Source of the DNA: a virus
Direction: 5' to 3' (one strand)
IMG/VR virus record: IMGVR_UViG_3300005264_000049
Coordinates: 1-39,235 of that record
Length of the DNA stretch: 39,235 nt
Part shown: positions 1 to 7,717 of the stretch, piece after piece
Numbering within the stretch: the first letter of the stretch is position 1
Layout of the letters: each line of letters starts with the position of its first letter
Position numbers and translations under genes: made by a program
The notes under the pieces: model-generated
What the model was told of the DNA's origin: nothing
What the model saw: only the letters and a program-made list of their open reading frames with translations
The model's database searches: none

Positions 1-256
1 TGAAAACGTAGCTTTCAAAGATCTATTAGAAGAAAGCGGGATTGTTATTCCTGCGATTTTGAAGGCACTTACATTAGCACCATCTGGAAATGCAGGAGGG
101 GATAGGGCTTATATCAACACGGGAGGCGAAAGAATGCCGCTCCGTGGTGGCGCATGGGACAACACTTCGAGCACTGGGGTGTTCGCGTTGAACTTGGTCA
201 ACGTTCGTACTTATTCGAACAGCAGCATCGGGTTTCGCTCCGTTTTTGTCATTTGA
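1..256 (+). CDS. C-terminal part of a lectin-fold (FGE-like) variable protein, probable DGR target
   Basis: The reading frame is open from base 2 and stops with TGA at 254-256, giving 84 residues. It continues the protein that runs off the right end of the window (38117-39235) if one T is removed at the join. The segment contains GERMPLRGGAWDN and ends GFRSVFVI, typical of the C-terminal half of formylglycine-enzyme/C-type-lectin folds used as phage receptor-binding modules. From 158 to 226 the non-constant codons are GAC AAC ACT, AGC ACT, GTC AAC GTT, ACT TAT and AAC AGC AGC. All are NNY, as expected if AAY template codons were mutated at adenines. The region is clearly richer in G and C than its neighbours. 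Role inferred: host-receptor binding at the virion surface. No template repeat or reverse transcriptase is visible. Confidence 0.75.
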   Translation, partial: ENVAFKDLLEESGIVIPAILKALTLAPSGNAGGDRAYINTGGERMPLRGGAWDNTSSTGVFALNLVNVRTYSNSSIGFRSVFVI

Positions 257-258
257 TC

Positions 259-278
259 TAGTGTGTGATAACACGCTA
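259..278 (+). promoter_or_regulatory. 8-bp hairpin with GATA tetraloop just after the variable gene
   Basis: The arms are TAGTGTGT (259-266) and ACACGCTA (271-278), giving eight pairs with one G-T, around the loop GATA (267-270). It begins two bases after the stop codon of the variable protein. From memory, DGR target genes often carry a cruciform-type hairpin with about 8-bp stems and a GRNA loop downstream of the variable repeat, and it helps retrohoming. GATA fits GRNA. There is no T-run, so it is not an intrinsic terminator. Confidence 0.6.
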
Positions 279-426
279 CAGCATTTTAAACGTAAACATG
301 GGGGTAATGTGTAAGATTTAACTATACAACAAAAAACTATCGACATGTTTGAATATGCTTATCCGACACTGCAACAGTTATAATTTGTTAGAAAAAATAC
401 AGAAATATAAAATTAGGAGGTACAAA

Positions 427-588
427 ATGTTTACATTCAGAAATAGAGAAACAAAAGAAATTGTTAAGCAAGTGGATATTACAACAGAAGAATTAGAAAA
501 CGATTATGAGAATAAATTAGTCAACATTTTCGCAGAATACGATGTGTATAAGCACACTGCAAATTATGATTCGCCAGAACAAATTTAA
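427..588 (+). CDS. Small hypothetical protein (53 aa)
   Basis: ATG at 427 follows a TTAGGAGG ribosome site at 413-420. The frame is open further upstream, but no other start has a ribosome site. The product begins MFTFRNRETKEIVKQVDI, is acidic in the middle (EELENDYENK) and ends YDSPEQI. No signal peptide, membrane segment or known domain is recognised. It lies between the variable lectin gene and the head gene block. It could be a small virion or regulatory protein; I cannot assign a function. Confidence 0.65.
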   Translation: MFTFRNRETKEIVKQVDITTEELENDYENKLVNIFAEYDVYKHTANYDSPEQI

Positions 589-595
589 ATTTGTT

Positions 596-622
596 TAGGT
601 CGTTGCAAAATTAGGCGACCTA
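596..622 (+). promoter_or_regulatory. 7-bp hairpin in a 204-bp noncoding gap
   Basis: TAGGTCG (596-602) pairs with CGACCTA (616-622) around a 13-nt loop. No T-run follows, so termination is doubtful. Downstream, a GGAGGTGATAA ribosome-site-like stretch near 641-650 is not followed by a usable start codon, so this may be the remains of a small gene. Apart from these and the promoter at 724-752, I see nothing in 589-792. Confidence 0.35.
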
Positions 623-723
623 GGCAATAAAATAAGAAGGGAGGTGATAATAAATAAAAATATACCAATTAAAAAACAAAGTGCCTTAGAACACAAATAA
701 CAGATGATTATTTTTTTAGATAT

Positions 724-752
724 TTGATTTTTAAAGGAACATAGCTTATAAT
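724..752 (+). promoter_or_regulatory. Sigma70-type promoter for the head gene block
   Basis: TTGATT (724-729), a 17-bp spacer and TATAAT (747-752). The predicted start of transcription is near 759, about 35 bases before the MuF-like gene. The hexamers and spacing are identical to those of the promoter at 31089-31117. Confidence 0.7.
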
Positions 753-792
753 ATTATTAAGTTAAGTTTATTTATTTTAAGGGGGGGACGAG

Positions 793-1692
793 ATGTGTGA
801 TGTTTTAATTTCAATTGAAAATCTGATTAGAAAAGCTAATGAAGATTTAGAAGATGAATTAGAGAAAGCTAATTTTGTAGATCCTAAAGAAACCGTTAAA
901 AAAATAAATGAATTTGACGACGATGTAACAAAATTACTAGATGAAGAAAGAAAACATTTCCTTAAAGAGTTTGATAATGATGATTCAATACCTAATCTTG
1001 TAGCGAAATTAAACAATGCCAAAACAGATGATCTATTCAAAGTCGGAATGGCCAAGGTAACAAAGGAACATTTAACGGACTTTATTGCAGAATTTACAGA
1101 GTTGTATATTAAGCAAATTGACAAACAAATGGCTTTTAATTTCGCTACAGATAAAACTACTAATTGGATTAATAGTTGGGCAGAGGAATTAGGGGATATT
1201 ATGGGATTAACTTCTCATAATGAAATTGATAGGATACTTAAAAAAACTTTGAAAGAAGGATTAAGCATTCAAGAAACTAGAGAGATGTTAGAAGATTCAT
1301 ACGGGTTTAGTAGCACTAGAGCAAGAACAACTGCAATAACAGAAATATTAACAGCACACTCTGTTTCAAAAGAAGAAGCTTTCAATCAATCTCCAGCAGT
1401 TACTGGGAAGAAATGGAAACATAGTGGGCGTGCTAAGAATGAACCTAGAGCAGACCATGTAGCGGTAGACGGTGTTATTGTAGGAAAAGGTAAATACTTT
1501 AATGTGGGTGGAGAGTTAGCTTTATATCCTAGGGATACAAGCTTATCGGCAAAACAGAGGGTATTGTGCCATTGTACTCATTCGGCAGTAGTAGATCCTG
1601 AAATATTAGGTTTGACTTTAGAAGAAAAAAACAAATTACAAAACCAATTAATCATTTCAAATAATATAAATAATGAACTATTTTGGGGGTGA
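793..1692 (+). CDS. MuF-like minor head protein (SPP1 gp7 family)
   Basis: A 299-residue minor capsid protein thought to sit at the portal and inside the procapsid. Residues 1-110 are charged and helical. The MuF domain follows: GLSIQETREML (156-166), RARTTAITE (176-184), KKWKHSG (206-212), RADH (219-222) and a C-terminal RVLCHCTH (256-263) matching the Cys-containing end of the family. The ATG follows a purine-rich GGGGGGGACGAG stretch. It normally follows the portal gene directly. Here the 37828 gene, the variable lectin gene and the 427 gene lie between portal and MuF on the circular map. Family assignment is confident; the exact role is inferred from homologues. Confidence 0.85.
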   Translation: MCDVLISIENLIRKANEDLEDELEKANFVDPKETVKKINEFDDDVTKLLDEERKHFLKEFDNDDSIPNLVAKLNNAKTDDLFKVGMAKVTKEHLTDFIAEFTELYIKQIDKQMAFNFATDKTTNWINSWAEELGDIMGLTSHNEIDRILKKTLKEGLSIQETREMLEDSYGFSSTRARTTAITEILTAHSVSKEEAFNQSPAVTGKKWKHSGRAKNEPRADHVAVDGVIVGKGKYFNVGGELALYPRDTSLSAKQRVLCHCTHSAVVDPEILGLTLEEKNKLQNQLIISNNINNELFWG

Positions 1693-1699
1693 TAATTAG

Positions 1700-2791
1700 A
1701 TGGCAAAGTTCATAGAAAACGCAAATATAACCCATGTATCGTTGGTAGATACAGCGGCTAATAAGAAAAAGTTTTACATTGCAAAAGCAGAGAATAGTAT
1801 AGAAATACAAGTGAAAATCGCTAAAGCAGTCACGGAAGGTGAAGAACATTTTGTGTGGTCGCCAGTGTATGAGCCTAATATAGAAGATGCACATGGTGAA
1901 AAAATGACCGCAAAAGAAATAGAAAAGGCAGCGGATAAGTTTTTGGAAAACTTGAAAAAAGTAGAAGAAAGCGGAATAGATAATCAACATTCGTTCAAAG
2001 CAGAAGAAGGCTTACTAGTAGCCCAATCATTCGTGGCTCAAGATGACATGGAAATGTTCGGCGAAACAATAACCAAGGGGACTTGGATGATGAAAGTTAG
2101 AATACTAGATGATGAAATTTGGGAGAAGATAGAAAATGGTGAAATTACTGGTCTTTCAATGGGAGGGACTGGAGAAATCATTGAGAAAGCAGGAGGTGGG
2201 CAAGTGTCTGGACAGATTACAAAAGAAGATATGGGGATAATCAAGAAAATGGTTAATTTTTTCAAAGTTGAAAAAGGAGAATTAGCGGATAAGTCAAAAT
2301 CAGAAATAGCATTAGGAACTCTAAGGGTAGTGTATTGGAAATTAGATGATATGGTTTGGAATGCTAATTGGAATGGTGATGACGGAAAAATATCAGAATT
2401 GCTAAAAGAATTTGCTGAAATAGCGGTGCAAGTTTCAGAAGGATTCAAAAGTGAAGATATCATTAAAAGTATTAAAAAAAATAAGGAGGGCGAAAGAATG
2501 AATGAAGCAGAAGTAAAAGAAATTGTAAAAAATGCACTAGTGGATGCTATGAAAGTAGAAGAACCTGTTGTAAAAACGGAAGAAATGACAGCGGAAGTTA
2601 TGAAAAATATCGTTGTAGAAGCGGTTAAACCGTTACAAACAGCTAATGAAGATTTGAAAAAACAACTTGATACAGCTAATGAAGAAATCGAAACTTTGAA
2701 AAAATCTACCACAGGAACTACGCAAACAACTGTAGAAGTTGATCCGATAGTCAAAGCTAACACACCATCATATATGAAAAATTTCAGATAA
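1700..2791 (+). CDS. xkdF: XkdF-like prohead protease with C-terminal scaffold region
   Basis: A 363-residue protein matching PBSX XkdF-type putative serine proteases. The motif VYEPNIEDAHGEKMT (56-70), His97 in IDNQHSF and Ser153 in GLSMGG fit the His/Ser catalytic pair of phage maturation proteases. Residues about 265-350 are charged and coiled-coil-like (DLKKQLDTANEEIETLKK), as expected of a scaffold, and the tail is basic (YMKNFR). An in-frame ribosome site and ATG at 2484-2500 suggest that the scaffold is also made separately. It lies eight bases after the MuF gene and directly before the capsid gene. Confidence 0.8.
   Translation: MAKFIENANITHVSLVDTAANKKKFYIAKAENSIEIQVKIAKAVTEGEEHFVWSPVYEPNIEDAHGEKMTAKEIEKAADKFLENLKKVEESGIDNQHSFKAEEGLLVAQSFVAQDDMEMFGETITKGTWMMKVRILDDEIWEKIENGEITGLSMGGTGEIIEKAGGGQVSGQITKEDMGIIKKMVNFFKVEKGELADKSKSEIALGTLRVVYWKLDDMVWNANWNGDDGKISELLKEFAEIAVQVSEGFKSEDIIKSIKKNKEGERMNEAEVKEIVKNALVDAMKVEEPVVKTEEMTAEVMKNIVVEAVKPLQTANEDLKKQLDTANEEIETLKKSTTGTTQTTVEVDPIVKANTPSYMKNFR
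2498..2791 (+). CDS. Nested scaffold protein from an internal in-frame start
   Basis: Inside the protease gene, AAGGAGGG (2483-2490) precedes an in-frame ATG at 2498. This would give a 97-residue product equal to the coiled-coil C-terminus, beginning MNEAEVKEIVKNAL. Many phages make the scaffold from an internal start of the protease gene (lambda C/Nu3 is the classic case). The ribosome site is as good as those of the stand-alone genes here and falls where protease and scaffold domains should separate. Inferred role: core of the procapsid, removed during maturation. Confidence 0.65.
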   Translation: MNEAEVKEIVKNALVDAMKVEEPVVKTEEMTAEVMKNIVVEAVKPLQTANEDLKKQLDTANEEIETLKKSTTGTTQTTVEVDPIVKANTPSYMKNFR

Positions 2792-2807
2792 ATAAAGGGG
2801 GAAATAA

Positions 2808-3782
2808 ATGAACGCGAATACAGACATTAACATCGAAACAATAAGAACAGATCTAGCAAAATCATTAAATATAGCTTTTCCACAAAATGATGCTTATGGA
2901 TTCTTAGTGGACACAATAGGGAACGCAGAAACATTATCAAAATTAATGCCAATGATTAAATCTTCATCAGCAGGAAATATTGACGCACTGACAATAGGTA
3001 AGAGAAAAATTAGAATCGCAGATGATACTAGCGGTAATCCAACTGGTGTAACAGGAATAACAAAAAGACAAATTGCTTATGCAGTTAAAAAAGTATTTTG
3101 GGATGAATGGATCAAGAACGATGATGTATTCTACAATGCAGTGAGAGAAGCAAATAATATTGCAACTCAAACAGGTATTTCAAATACAACAGATTTAGAA
3201 ACTCTGATCATTCAAATGTTGCAAAAACAATTCGCTATGGATTTGCAAGACTTGGCATTTAATGGAGATACAACAGATACAAGTGGAGATGCAGCCTTCT
3301 TAACTATCTTAGATGGATTTGTTAAGAAAATGAAAACTTCTACAAATGAAACTGATTTAGGAGCAGCAGCACTTACATTAACTCAATTTGTGAACCATGT
3401 GCAGTTATTACCTGAAGAGTACAAAAACAACTTTGCAGATGATATAGCTTGGTTCATAACTAGAAAAGTTCATGATAAATTAATGGCACTAGTTTCCGCA
3501 AGAGCCACAGGTTATGGGGATGCAGTAATGCAAGATGGAAAAATTACTAAACTGGCAGGATATGACATTGAAATAGTCGCAAGTATGCAATCAGGATTCG
3601 TGGCCTTAACTCCTAGAAAGAACTTAGTTCCTATCATGACAATGGATGTTAAGTATACTAGAACTGGTGATGGAGCAGAAGCAGCTAAAAGAGATTCTAC
3701 TTACCATATCATTCATGCTTACTTAGATGTGATTGTTAAGGAAGTAAACGCGGTGGCATACATGATCGGAGATAACTTATAA
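2808..3782 (+). CDS. xkdG: Major capsid protein (HK97 fold)
   Basis: A 324-residue protein starting 16 bases after the protease/scaffold gene, with GGGGGAAATAA before the ATG. Length, position and features match PBSX XkdG/P2 gpN-like major capsid proteins: a helical N-arm, QKQFAMDLQDLAFNGDT in the middle and KLAGYDIEIVASM near the end. It forms the shell hexamers and pentamers. A strong terminator follows at 3791-3828, so it is the last gene of its transcript or a point of strong attenuation. Confidence 0.88.
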   Translation: MNANTDINIETIRTDLAKSLNIAFPQNDAYGFLVDTIGNAETLSKLMPMIKSSSAGNIDALTIGKRKIRIADDTSGNPTGVTGITKRQIAYAVKKVFWDEWIKNDDVFYNAVREANNIATQTGISNTTDLETLIIQMLQKQFAMDLQDLAFNGDTTDTSGDAAFLTILDGFVKKMKTSTNETDLGAAALTLTQFVNHVQLLPEEYKNNFADDIAWFITRKVHDKLMALVSARATGYGDAVMQDGKITKLAGYDIEIVASMQSGFVALTPRKNLVPIMTMDVKYTRTGDGAEAAKRDSTYHIIHAYLDVIVKEVNAVAYMIGDNL

Positions 3783-3790
3783 AATAACTT

Positions 3791-3828
3791 AAAAGAGCTT
3801 ACTTTCTACAAGATTGTAGGCTCTTTTT
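3791..3828 (+). terminator. Intrinsic terminator after the capsid gene
   Basis: AAAAGAGCTTAC (3791-3802) pairs with GTAGGCTCTTTT (3816-3827), twelve pairs with one G-T, with a 13-base loop and a T-run. Its strength and position suggest that it sets the excess of capsid over downstream tail transcripts. Confidence 0.85.
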
Positions 3829-3852
3829 AAAAATTAGTTAGGAGGGAAGAAA

Positions 3853-4002
3853 ATGTATAAATTAAAAGATTTGGATGTTCTAATGACATCAGACTGTATA
3901 TTTTTTTACAAAGATGTTATTTATGATGAAAAAATTATACCTAAAGATATGTTGAAAAAATTTGTAGAGATTAAAGAAAATAAAAAGAAACCAAAAAAAT
4001 AG
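3853..4002 (+). CDS. Small hypothetical head-region protein (49 aa)
   Basis: GGAGGGAAGAAA precedes the ATG at 3853 and the product ends with a lysine-rich tail (KENKKKPKK). The sequence MYKLKDLDVLMTSDC looks like the short proteins found between capsid and connector genes in PBSX-like phages, sometimes with a rho-like fold, but no family can be named. It lies just after the capsid terminator and 12 bases before the connector gene. Confidence 0.65.
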   Translation: MYKLKDLDVLMTSDCIFFYKDVIYDEKIIPKDMLKKFVEIKENKKKPKK

Positions 4003-4014
4003 AGGTGGTAATTT

Positions 4015-4398
4015 ATGTTAGTTCAACCACAAGAAATAAGAGATTATACAACTATACAGTCTGTAATTGACCGTACAGATGCACAATTAACAATTGATAT
4101 ACTACAAGCCGAATCAAAGCTATTCGAAGCTACAGGGCGAACTAGTAACGACGTTATATTTAGTCCACTACCCGAAAATATAAGGATTTTCTTAATAAAA
4201 TGGTCTGAATATTATGGAGCAAATTCAGACTTTGCAAATGCAGGGCAATATAAAAGCGAAAGTTTTGATGATTATGAATATGACAAGTTTGATTCTGCAA
4301 AAGTAACTATCCCTGATGTGAATTCACTAATTAAGCAGTATATCTTAGAAGAGGATGTAAGTGGAAAACAAATTATCTTCAAAATGAGAGTGGTTTAG
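4015..4398 (+). CDS. Head-tail connector, YqbG-like (DUF3199 type)
   Basis: A 127-residue protein in the place where PBSX/skin-element phages encode the YqbG-type adaptor. It starts MLVQPQEIRDYTTIQSVI and has a helical N-half (LTIDILQAESKLFEATGR) like gp6/gp15-type connector rings, then an acidic region around SFDDYEYDKFDS. AGGTGG precedes the ATG. The next gene starts immediately after its stop, indicating translational coupling. Inferred role: a ring between portal and tail. Confidence 0.65.
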   Translation: MLVQPQEIRDYTTIQSVIDRTDAQLTIDILQAESKLFEATGRTSNDVIFSPLPENIRIFLIKWSEYYGANSDFANAGQYKSESFDDYEYDKFDSAKVTIPDVNSLIKQYILEEDVSGKQIIFKMRVV

Positions 4399-4761
4399 AT
4401 GGCTATTTCTGATTTTTTCAATCATACGTGTGATATATATAAATATGTGAAAACTAGTGAGAGTAAAGGGTGGGGACAAGAAGAAAATCTATACAAATAT
4501 GAAACTATAGCGAGTCAAACAGATATAAAATGTCATTTTAAAACAGATTCAAAAAATACATCATTAAGTCAAAGTGAATCTGAAAATAAATTAGTGATTA
4601 GTCAAACTTTGGTGATGGGGATTAATGAAAATGTTGTAGTTGGCGACAAAGTTATAAACAAAGAAAATGATAGAGAATTCACTGTAGAAGACGTAATAAA
4701 CGTTAGGGATCATCACTTGAAAATAACATTATATAGAACTTCTAAGCAGGTGAGTTTATAA
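4399..4761 (+). CDS. xkdH: Head-closure protein, XkdH-like
   Basis: A 120-residue, beta-rich protein (MAISDFFNHTCDIYKY...) resembling the head-completion/stopper proteins (SPP1 gp16/XkdH group): a short N-terminus, a DIKCHF strand, GDKVIN and a C-terminal HHLKITLYRTS strand. It abuts the connector gene upstream and overlaps the next gene by one base (TAATG at 4759-4763). Inferred role: closes the portal after packaging. Confidence 0.6.
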   Translation: MAISDFFNHTCDIYKYVKTSESKGWGQEENLYKYETIASQTDIKCHFKTDSKNTSLSQSESENKLVISQTLVMGINENVVVGDKVINKENDREFTVEDVINVRDHHLKITLYRTSKQVSL

Positions 4762-5276
4762 TGGCTAGTGATTTTGAAATAGATGACCGAGAGTTCCAAA
4801 AATTCTTTAGGAAATTAGAAAGAGCGGGAAAAGAAAAAGATCTTTCGAAAGAAATAAAATTATGGTTCGAGGCTTTAGGTTTTGAGTTACTTGACTTGAT
4901 ACAAGACGAAATAATCAAGAAAGGTATAGTAGACACTAGGTTATTGCTTAATTCGTTTGATAAAGGCGGTGAAGGTGGTATATGGGAATCTAAAGATAAA
5001 GGATTATCACTAGAAGTTGGTACAAATTTAAGTTATGCGAAAATGGTCAATGATGGGCATTGGACAACCAAAGAAGGGGTGGCTCAAAGATTTGTACCTG
5101 GAGAATGGAAAGGCGATAGATTTGAATATCAAAAAAGTGCAAAAACTGGGATGATATTAAAGAGGCAGTGGATAGAAGGTAGGCATTATTGGGAAAGTGC
5201 TATTGAAGCATTTGAACCTATATTTGGCAAAAGTTTAGAAAAAAATCTACAAAAGTGGATGGATAAAATAATTTAG
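4761..5276 (+). CDS. xkdI: HK97 gp10-like tail-completion protein (XkdI type)
   Basis: A 171-residue protein. A long helical N-terminus (FQKFFRKLERAG) is followed by VDTRLLLNSF and the EVGTNLSYAKMVNDGHWT motif that is diagnostic of HK97 gp10-type proteins. A C-terminal helix follows (WESAIEAFEPIFGKSLEKNLQKW). It is translationally coupled to the upstream gene through TAATG. Role from homologues: neck or tail completion. Confidence 0.75.
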   Translation: MASDFEIDDREFQKFFRKLERAGKEKDLSKEIKLWFEALGFELLDLIQDEIIKKGIVDTRLLLNSFDKGGEGGIWESKDKGLSLEVGTNLSYAKMVNDGHWTTKEGVAQRFVPGEWKGDRFEYQKSAKTGMILKRQWIEGRHYWESAIEAFEPIFGKSLEKNLQKWMDKII

Positions 5277-5285
5277 GAGGTGTAT

Positions 5286-5741
5286 ATGGATCTATCTATA
5301 GAAACAGGAAGTATTGCAAAGTTATTTCTGGAAAATAACAATGTAAAAGCTTTTTATGATGAAGTACCAAAAGATTTTGAAAGACCGTGTATATATTTCC
5401 CTACAATTACTGTTTCCTCCAAAACTGATAGTATGACAACATACAAAGATTCATACTCATGGTATATCAAGATGTTTGACGGAAAAACATCTATATCGTA
5501 TAATAAAAGTATAGAGATAGCAGAAATTATTAAAAAAAATAGATACAAAATTAAACTATATAATTCAGATGGAACAGAATATGGAAAGAATTTAACTATA
5601 AGAACTATAGAAGTTTCCAAGGTTGATGAAGGTGTATGTCAAGTTTATATAACTTGGTATTCATCATATAAATATAATGTAGAAGTTCAGGAGAAAATCA
5701 TTAATTTCTTTGTGGATTATAACATAAAACAGGAGGTATAA
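5286..5741 (+). CDS. xkdJ: Tail-terminator-like protein (XkdJ position)
   Basis: ATG at 5286 follows TTAGGAGG. A GTG at 5280 is in frame, but it overlaps the ribosome site, so ATG is preferred (151 aa). The product has FYDEVPKDFERPCIYFPTI near the N-terminus, a pattern common in tail-terminator proteins where PxxxxYPYI-like strands begin the domain, then YSWYIKMFDGK and VYITWYSSYKYN. Its place between the gp10-like and sheath genes agrees with a tail-terminator role. Confidence 0.6.
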   Translation: MDLSIETGSIAKLFLENNNVKAFYDEVPKDFERPCIYFPTITVSSKTDSMTTYKDSYSWYIKMFDGKTSISYNKSIEIAEIIKKNRYKIKLYNSDGTEYGKNLTIRTIEVSKVDEGVCQVYITWYSSYKYNVEVQEKIINFFVDYNIKQEV

Positions 5742-5742
5742 A

Positions 5743-5913
5743 ATGGCGAGTACACCAAAATTCTCTATCGAAAGATTAAGAGAAAACAGTAAAAAGTTAT
5801 TTAATGTAGATGATTTTATTTTTGATGCAGCTATGTGTGGAAAAACAGGAGAGTTTACTAAAACAGAAGTAAAAAATATTATAAAAACTTGGTTAAACAA
5901 GGAGGCGGAATAA
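5743..5913 (+). CDS. YqzN/YkzM-domain small protein (56 aa)
   Basis: GGAGGTATAAA precedes the ATG at 5743. The 56-residue product (FSIERLRENSKKLFNV, then TGEFTKTEVKNIIKTWL) matches from memory the short YqzN/YkzM-type proteins encoded just before the sheath in PBSX and the skin element. Its own GGAGGCGGAA end forms the ribosome site of the sheath gene. Function unknown; the conserved place suggests a tail accessory. Confidence 0.65.
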   Translation: MASTPKFSIERLRENSKKLFNVDDFIFDAAMCGKTGEFTKTEVKNIIKTWLNKEAE

Positions 5914-5916
5914 TAA

Positions 5917-7239
5917 ATGGCTGGAAATTTTACACCAGGAGTGAGTAAGAAACAACCAGGAGCGTATTTTAATTTCGAAAGTGAAGCAGAATCGAAGGTT
6001 TCATTATCAGAGAGAGGTACGGTAGTAATGCCATTAATAGGGGCGAAATATGGGCCATTAAAAGAGTTCTTCTTAGTTGAAGATACTGATCTTGATGGAC
6101 AATATGAAAAATTAGGATACAAAGTATTAGTTGATTCTGAATTATTAGGGATTAAAGAAACGATAAAAAAAGCAAATAAAATATATGTATATATCCCTGC
6201 AACTGGAGGGACTAAATCAACTGTCACAATTGCACCACTAACTGCAACCGCTAAATATGTAGGAACTAGAGGAGATGATTTCAAGATAATTATTTCTGAT
6301 TCAGTAACTACAGGGAAATTACTCCAAGTGTTCTTAGGAACTGAAATCGTATTTGAACAGGATGAAGTAGTAAACGTGGAAGATATAAATGTAAACGACT
6401 ATATTGATTTCACAGGTACAGGAGCAGTAGCTGACACAGCGGGTACAAATTTAACAGGTGGGGTTAATGCTGTCTATTCTAATCAAGATTATACGGATAT
6501 GCTGAACGAAATGGAAGTATTAGAATTTAATACAGCAGCTTTTGAAACATCAGACGCTACATTGAAATCAGCTATTAATACAAAATTTAAATATTTCTTT
6601 GATACAATAGGAAAAAAAGTTATAGCAGTGACTGCGGATAATTCGGCTAATCACGAAGCTATTATAAGTATTAACAATGGAGTAAAATTACAAGATGGCA
6701 CAACAATAACTAAAGAATTAGCAACTTATTGGGTAGCGGGGGCAAGTGCGTCTGCATCAGTATCAACATCATTGACAGATATTATTTATGATGATGCACA
6801 AGAAGCTTATCCAAAATTAACTCATGCGGAAACAGATACTGCTATAGATGCAGGAGAGTTTGTTTTCTATGATAGCGAAGGATTCGCAAAAGTTAAATAT
6901 GATATAAATTCATTATCAGTATTAACTGGTGACAAAGATAAATCATATAAGAAAAATAGAGTTATTAGAGTTCTTAGCGAAGTACAAACAACAGGAGCTA
7001 ACGAAATATTGAAGCCTAATAAATATGACAATAATGCTGATGGACACGGGTTAGTGAAGAAGGACTTTGTTAATTTCTTATTAAGATTACAAGGATTAGA
7101 TGCTTTGAAAAATGTTGATGTAGACAATGACTTTGATATAAACGCAAACTTATCAGTGGGCGATGAAATGTATTCTGATGTTTATATTCAACCAGTTGAT
7201 TCTATTGAGAAATTCTATATTACTGTGAAAACTAGTTAG
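5917..7239 (+). CDS. xkdK: Contractile tail sheath protein (XkdK-like)
   Basis: A 440-residue sheath protein. The N-terminus GVSKKQPGAYFNFESEAES and the SERGTVVMPLIGAKYGP stretch (about 32-50) are typical of XkdK-type sheaths. The C-terminal domain runs through QGLDALKNVD and ends VQPVDSIEKFYITV-like strands that interlock neighbouring subunits. GGAGGCGGAATAATAA lies before the ATG. With the tube gene next, it establishes a myovirus. Confidence 0.88.
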   Translation: MAGNFTPGVSKKQPGAYFNFESEAESKVSLSERGTVVMPLIGAKYGPLKEFFLVEDTDLDGQYEKLGYKVLVDSELLGIKETIKKANKIYVYIPATGGTKSTVTIAPLTATAKYVGTRGDDFKIIISDSVTTGKLLQVFLGTEIVFEQDEVVNVEDINVNDYIDFTGTGAVADTAGTNLTGGVNAVYSNQDYTDMLNEMEVLEFNTAAFETSDATLKSAINTKFKYFFDTIGKKVIAVTADNSANHEAIISINNGVKLQDGTTITKELATYWVAGASASASVSTSLTDIIYDDAQEAYPKLTHAETDTAIDAGEFVFYDSEGFAKVKYDINSLSVLTGDKDKSYKKNRVIRVLSEVQTTGANEILKPNKYDNNADGHGLVKKDFVNFLLRLQGLDALKNVDVDNDFDINANLSVGDEMYSDVYIQPVDSIEKFYITVKTS

Positions 7240-7254
7240 GAGGTGAAGTAAAAA

Positions 7255-7692
7255 ATGGCAGTTCCAAACGTAAAAAGAATGAGTGCTAAAGAAGGTAGAG
7301 CATTTAGAGGTTCGGAAGAAATAACAAGCTTAATAAAATTAGAGGCTAACATGGCACTTGAAACTACTTCTAAGCGAGTAATGGGGCAAAGAGGTATGAC
7401 AACTAAGGTCATAGGCTACGATATAACTGGAACTATAACGCAATATAAAGCAACTACATGGATAAGGGACGCGATAAAAGAATACACAAATACTGGTGTG
7501 TTCCCAACGTTCGATATACAAGCAGTGTTGGATGATCCTGATTCTGATTTTGTTACAAGTAATGGAGCGGAAAGAGTTCAATTCATTGGGGTACAAATGA
7601 CAGGAGATTTACCATTAATTGCTATGGATGCAGAGGGAGAAGAAATTCAAGAAGAGATTTCATTTTCAGCAGCCGAAGTAAGATGGGCTTAA
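7255..7692 (+). CDS. xkdM: Tail tube protein (XkdM-like)
   Basis: 145 residues, the usual size for XkdM-type tubes. The product starts MAVPNVKRMSAKEGRAF, carries a conserved MALETTSKRVMGQRG stretch and GYDITGTITQYKAT, and ends ISFSAAEVRW. AGGAGGTGAAGTAAAAA precedes the ATG. It forms the inner tube of the contractile tail. Confidence 0.85.
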   Translation: MAVPNVKRMSAKEGRAFRGSEEITSLIKLEANMALETTSKRVMGQRGMTTKVIGYDITGTITQYKATTWIRDAIKEYTNTGVFPTFDIQAVLDDPDSDFVTSNGAERVQFIGVQMTGDLPLIAMDAEGEEIQEEISFSAAEVRWA

Positions 7693-7717
7693 AATAAATT
7701 AAATAAAGGGGTAAATT

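Noticed and set aside
640-715. Short peptide gene behind GGAGGTGATAA
   Set aside because: Only a GTG overlapping the ribosome site could start it, giving 18 codons without support.
257-792. Template repeat or reverse transcriptase of a DGR next to the variable gene
   Set aside because: No second copy of the GC-rich variable segment and no open frame long enough for a reverse transcriptase here or elsewhere in the window.
2038-2763. Long minus-strand frame opposite the protease gene
   Set aside because: Serine/isoleucine/phenylalanine-rich antisense shadow of an AT-rich coding region, with no ribosome site.
5664-6284. 206-codon minus-strand frame opposite the XkdJ-like and sheath genes
   Set aside because: It crosses two well-supported rightward genes and their junction, has no ribosome site and has shadow composition.
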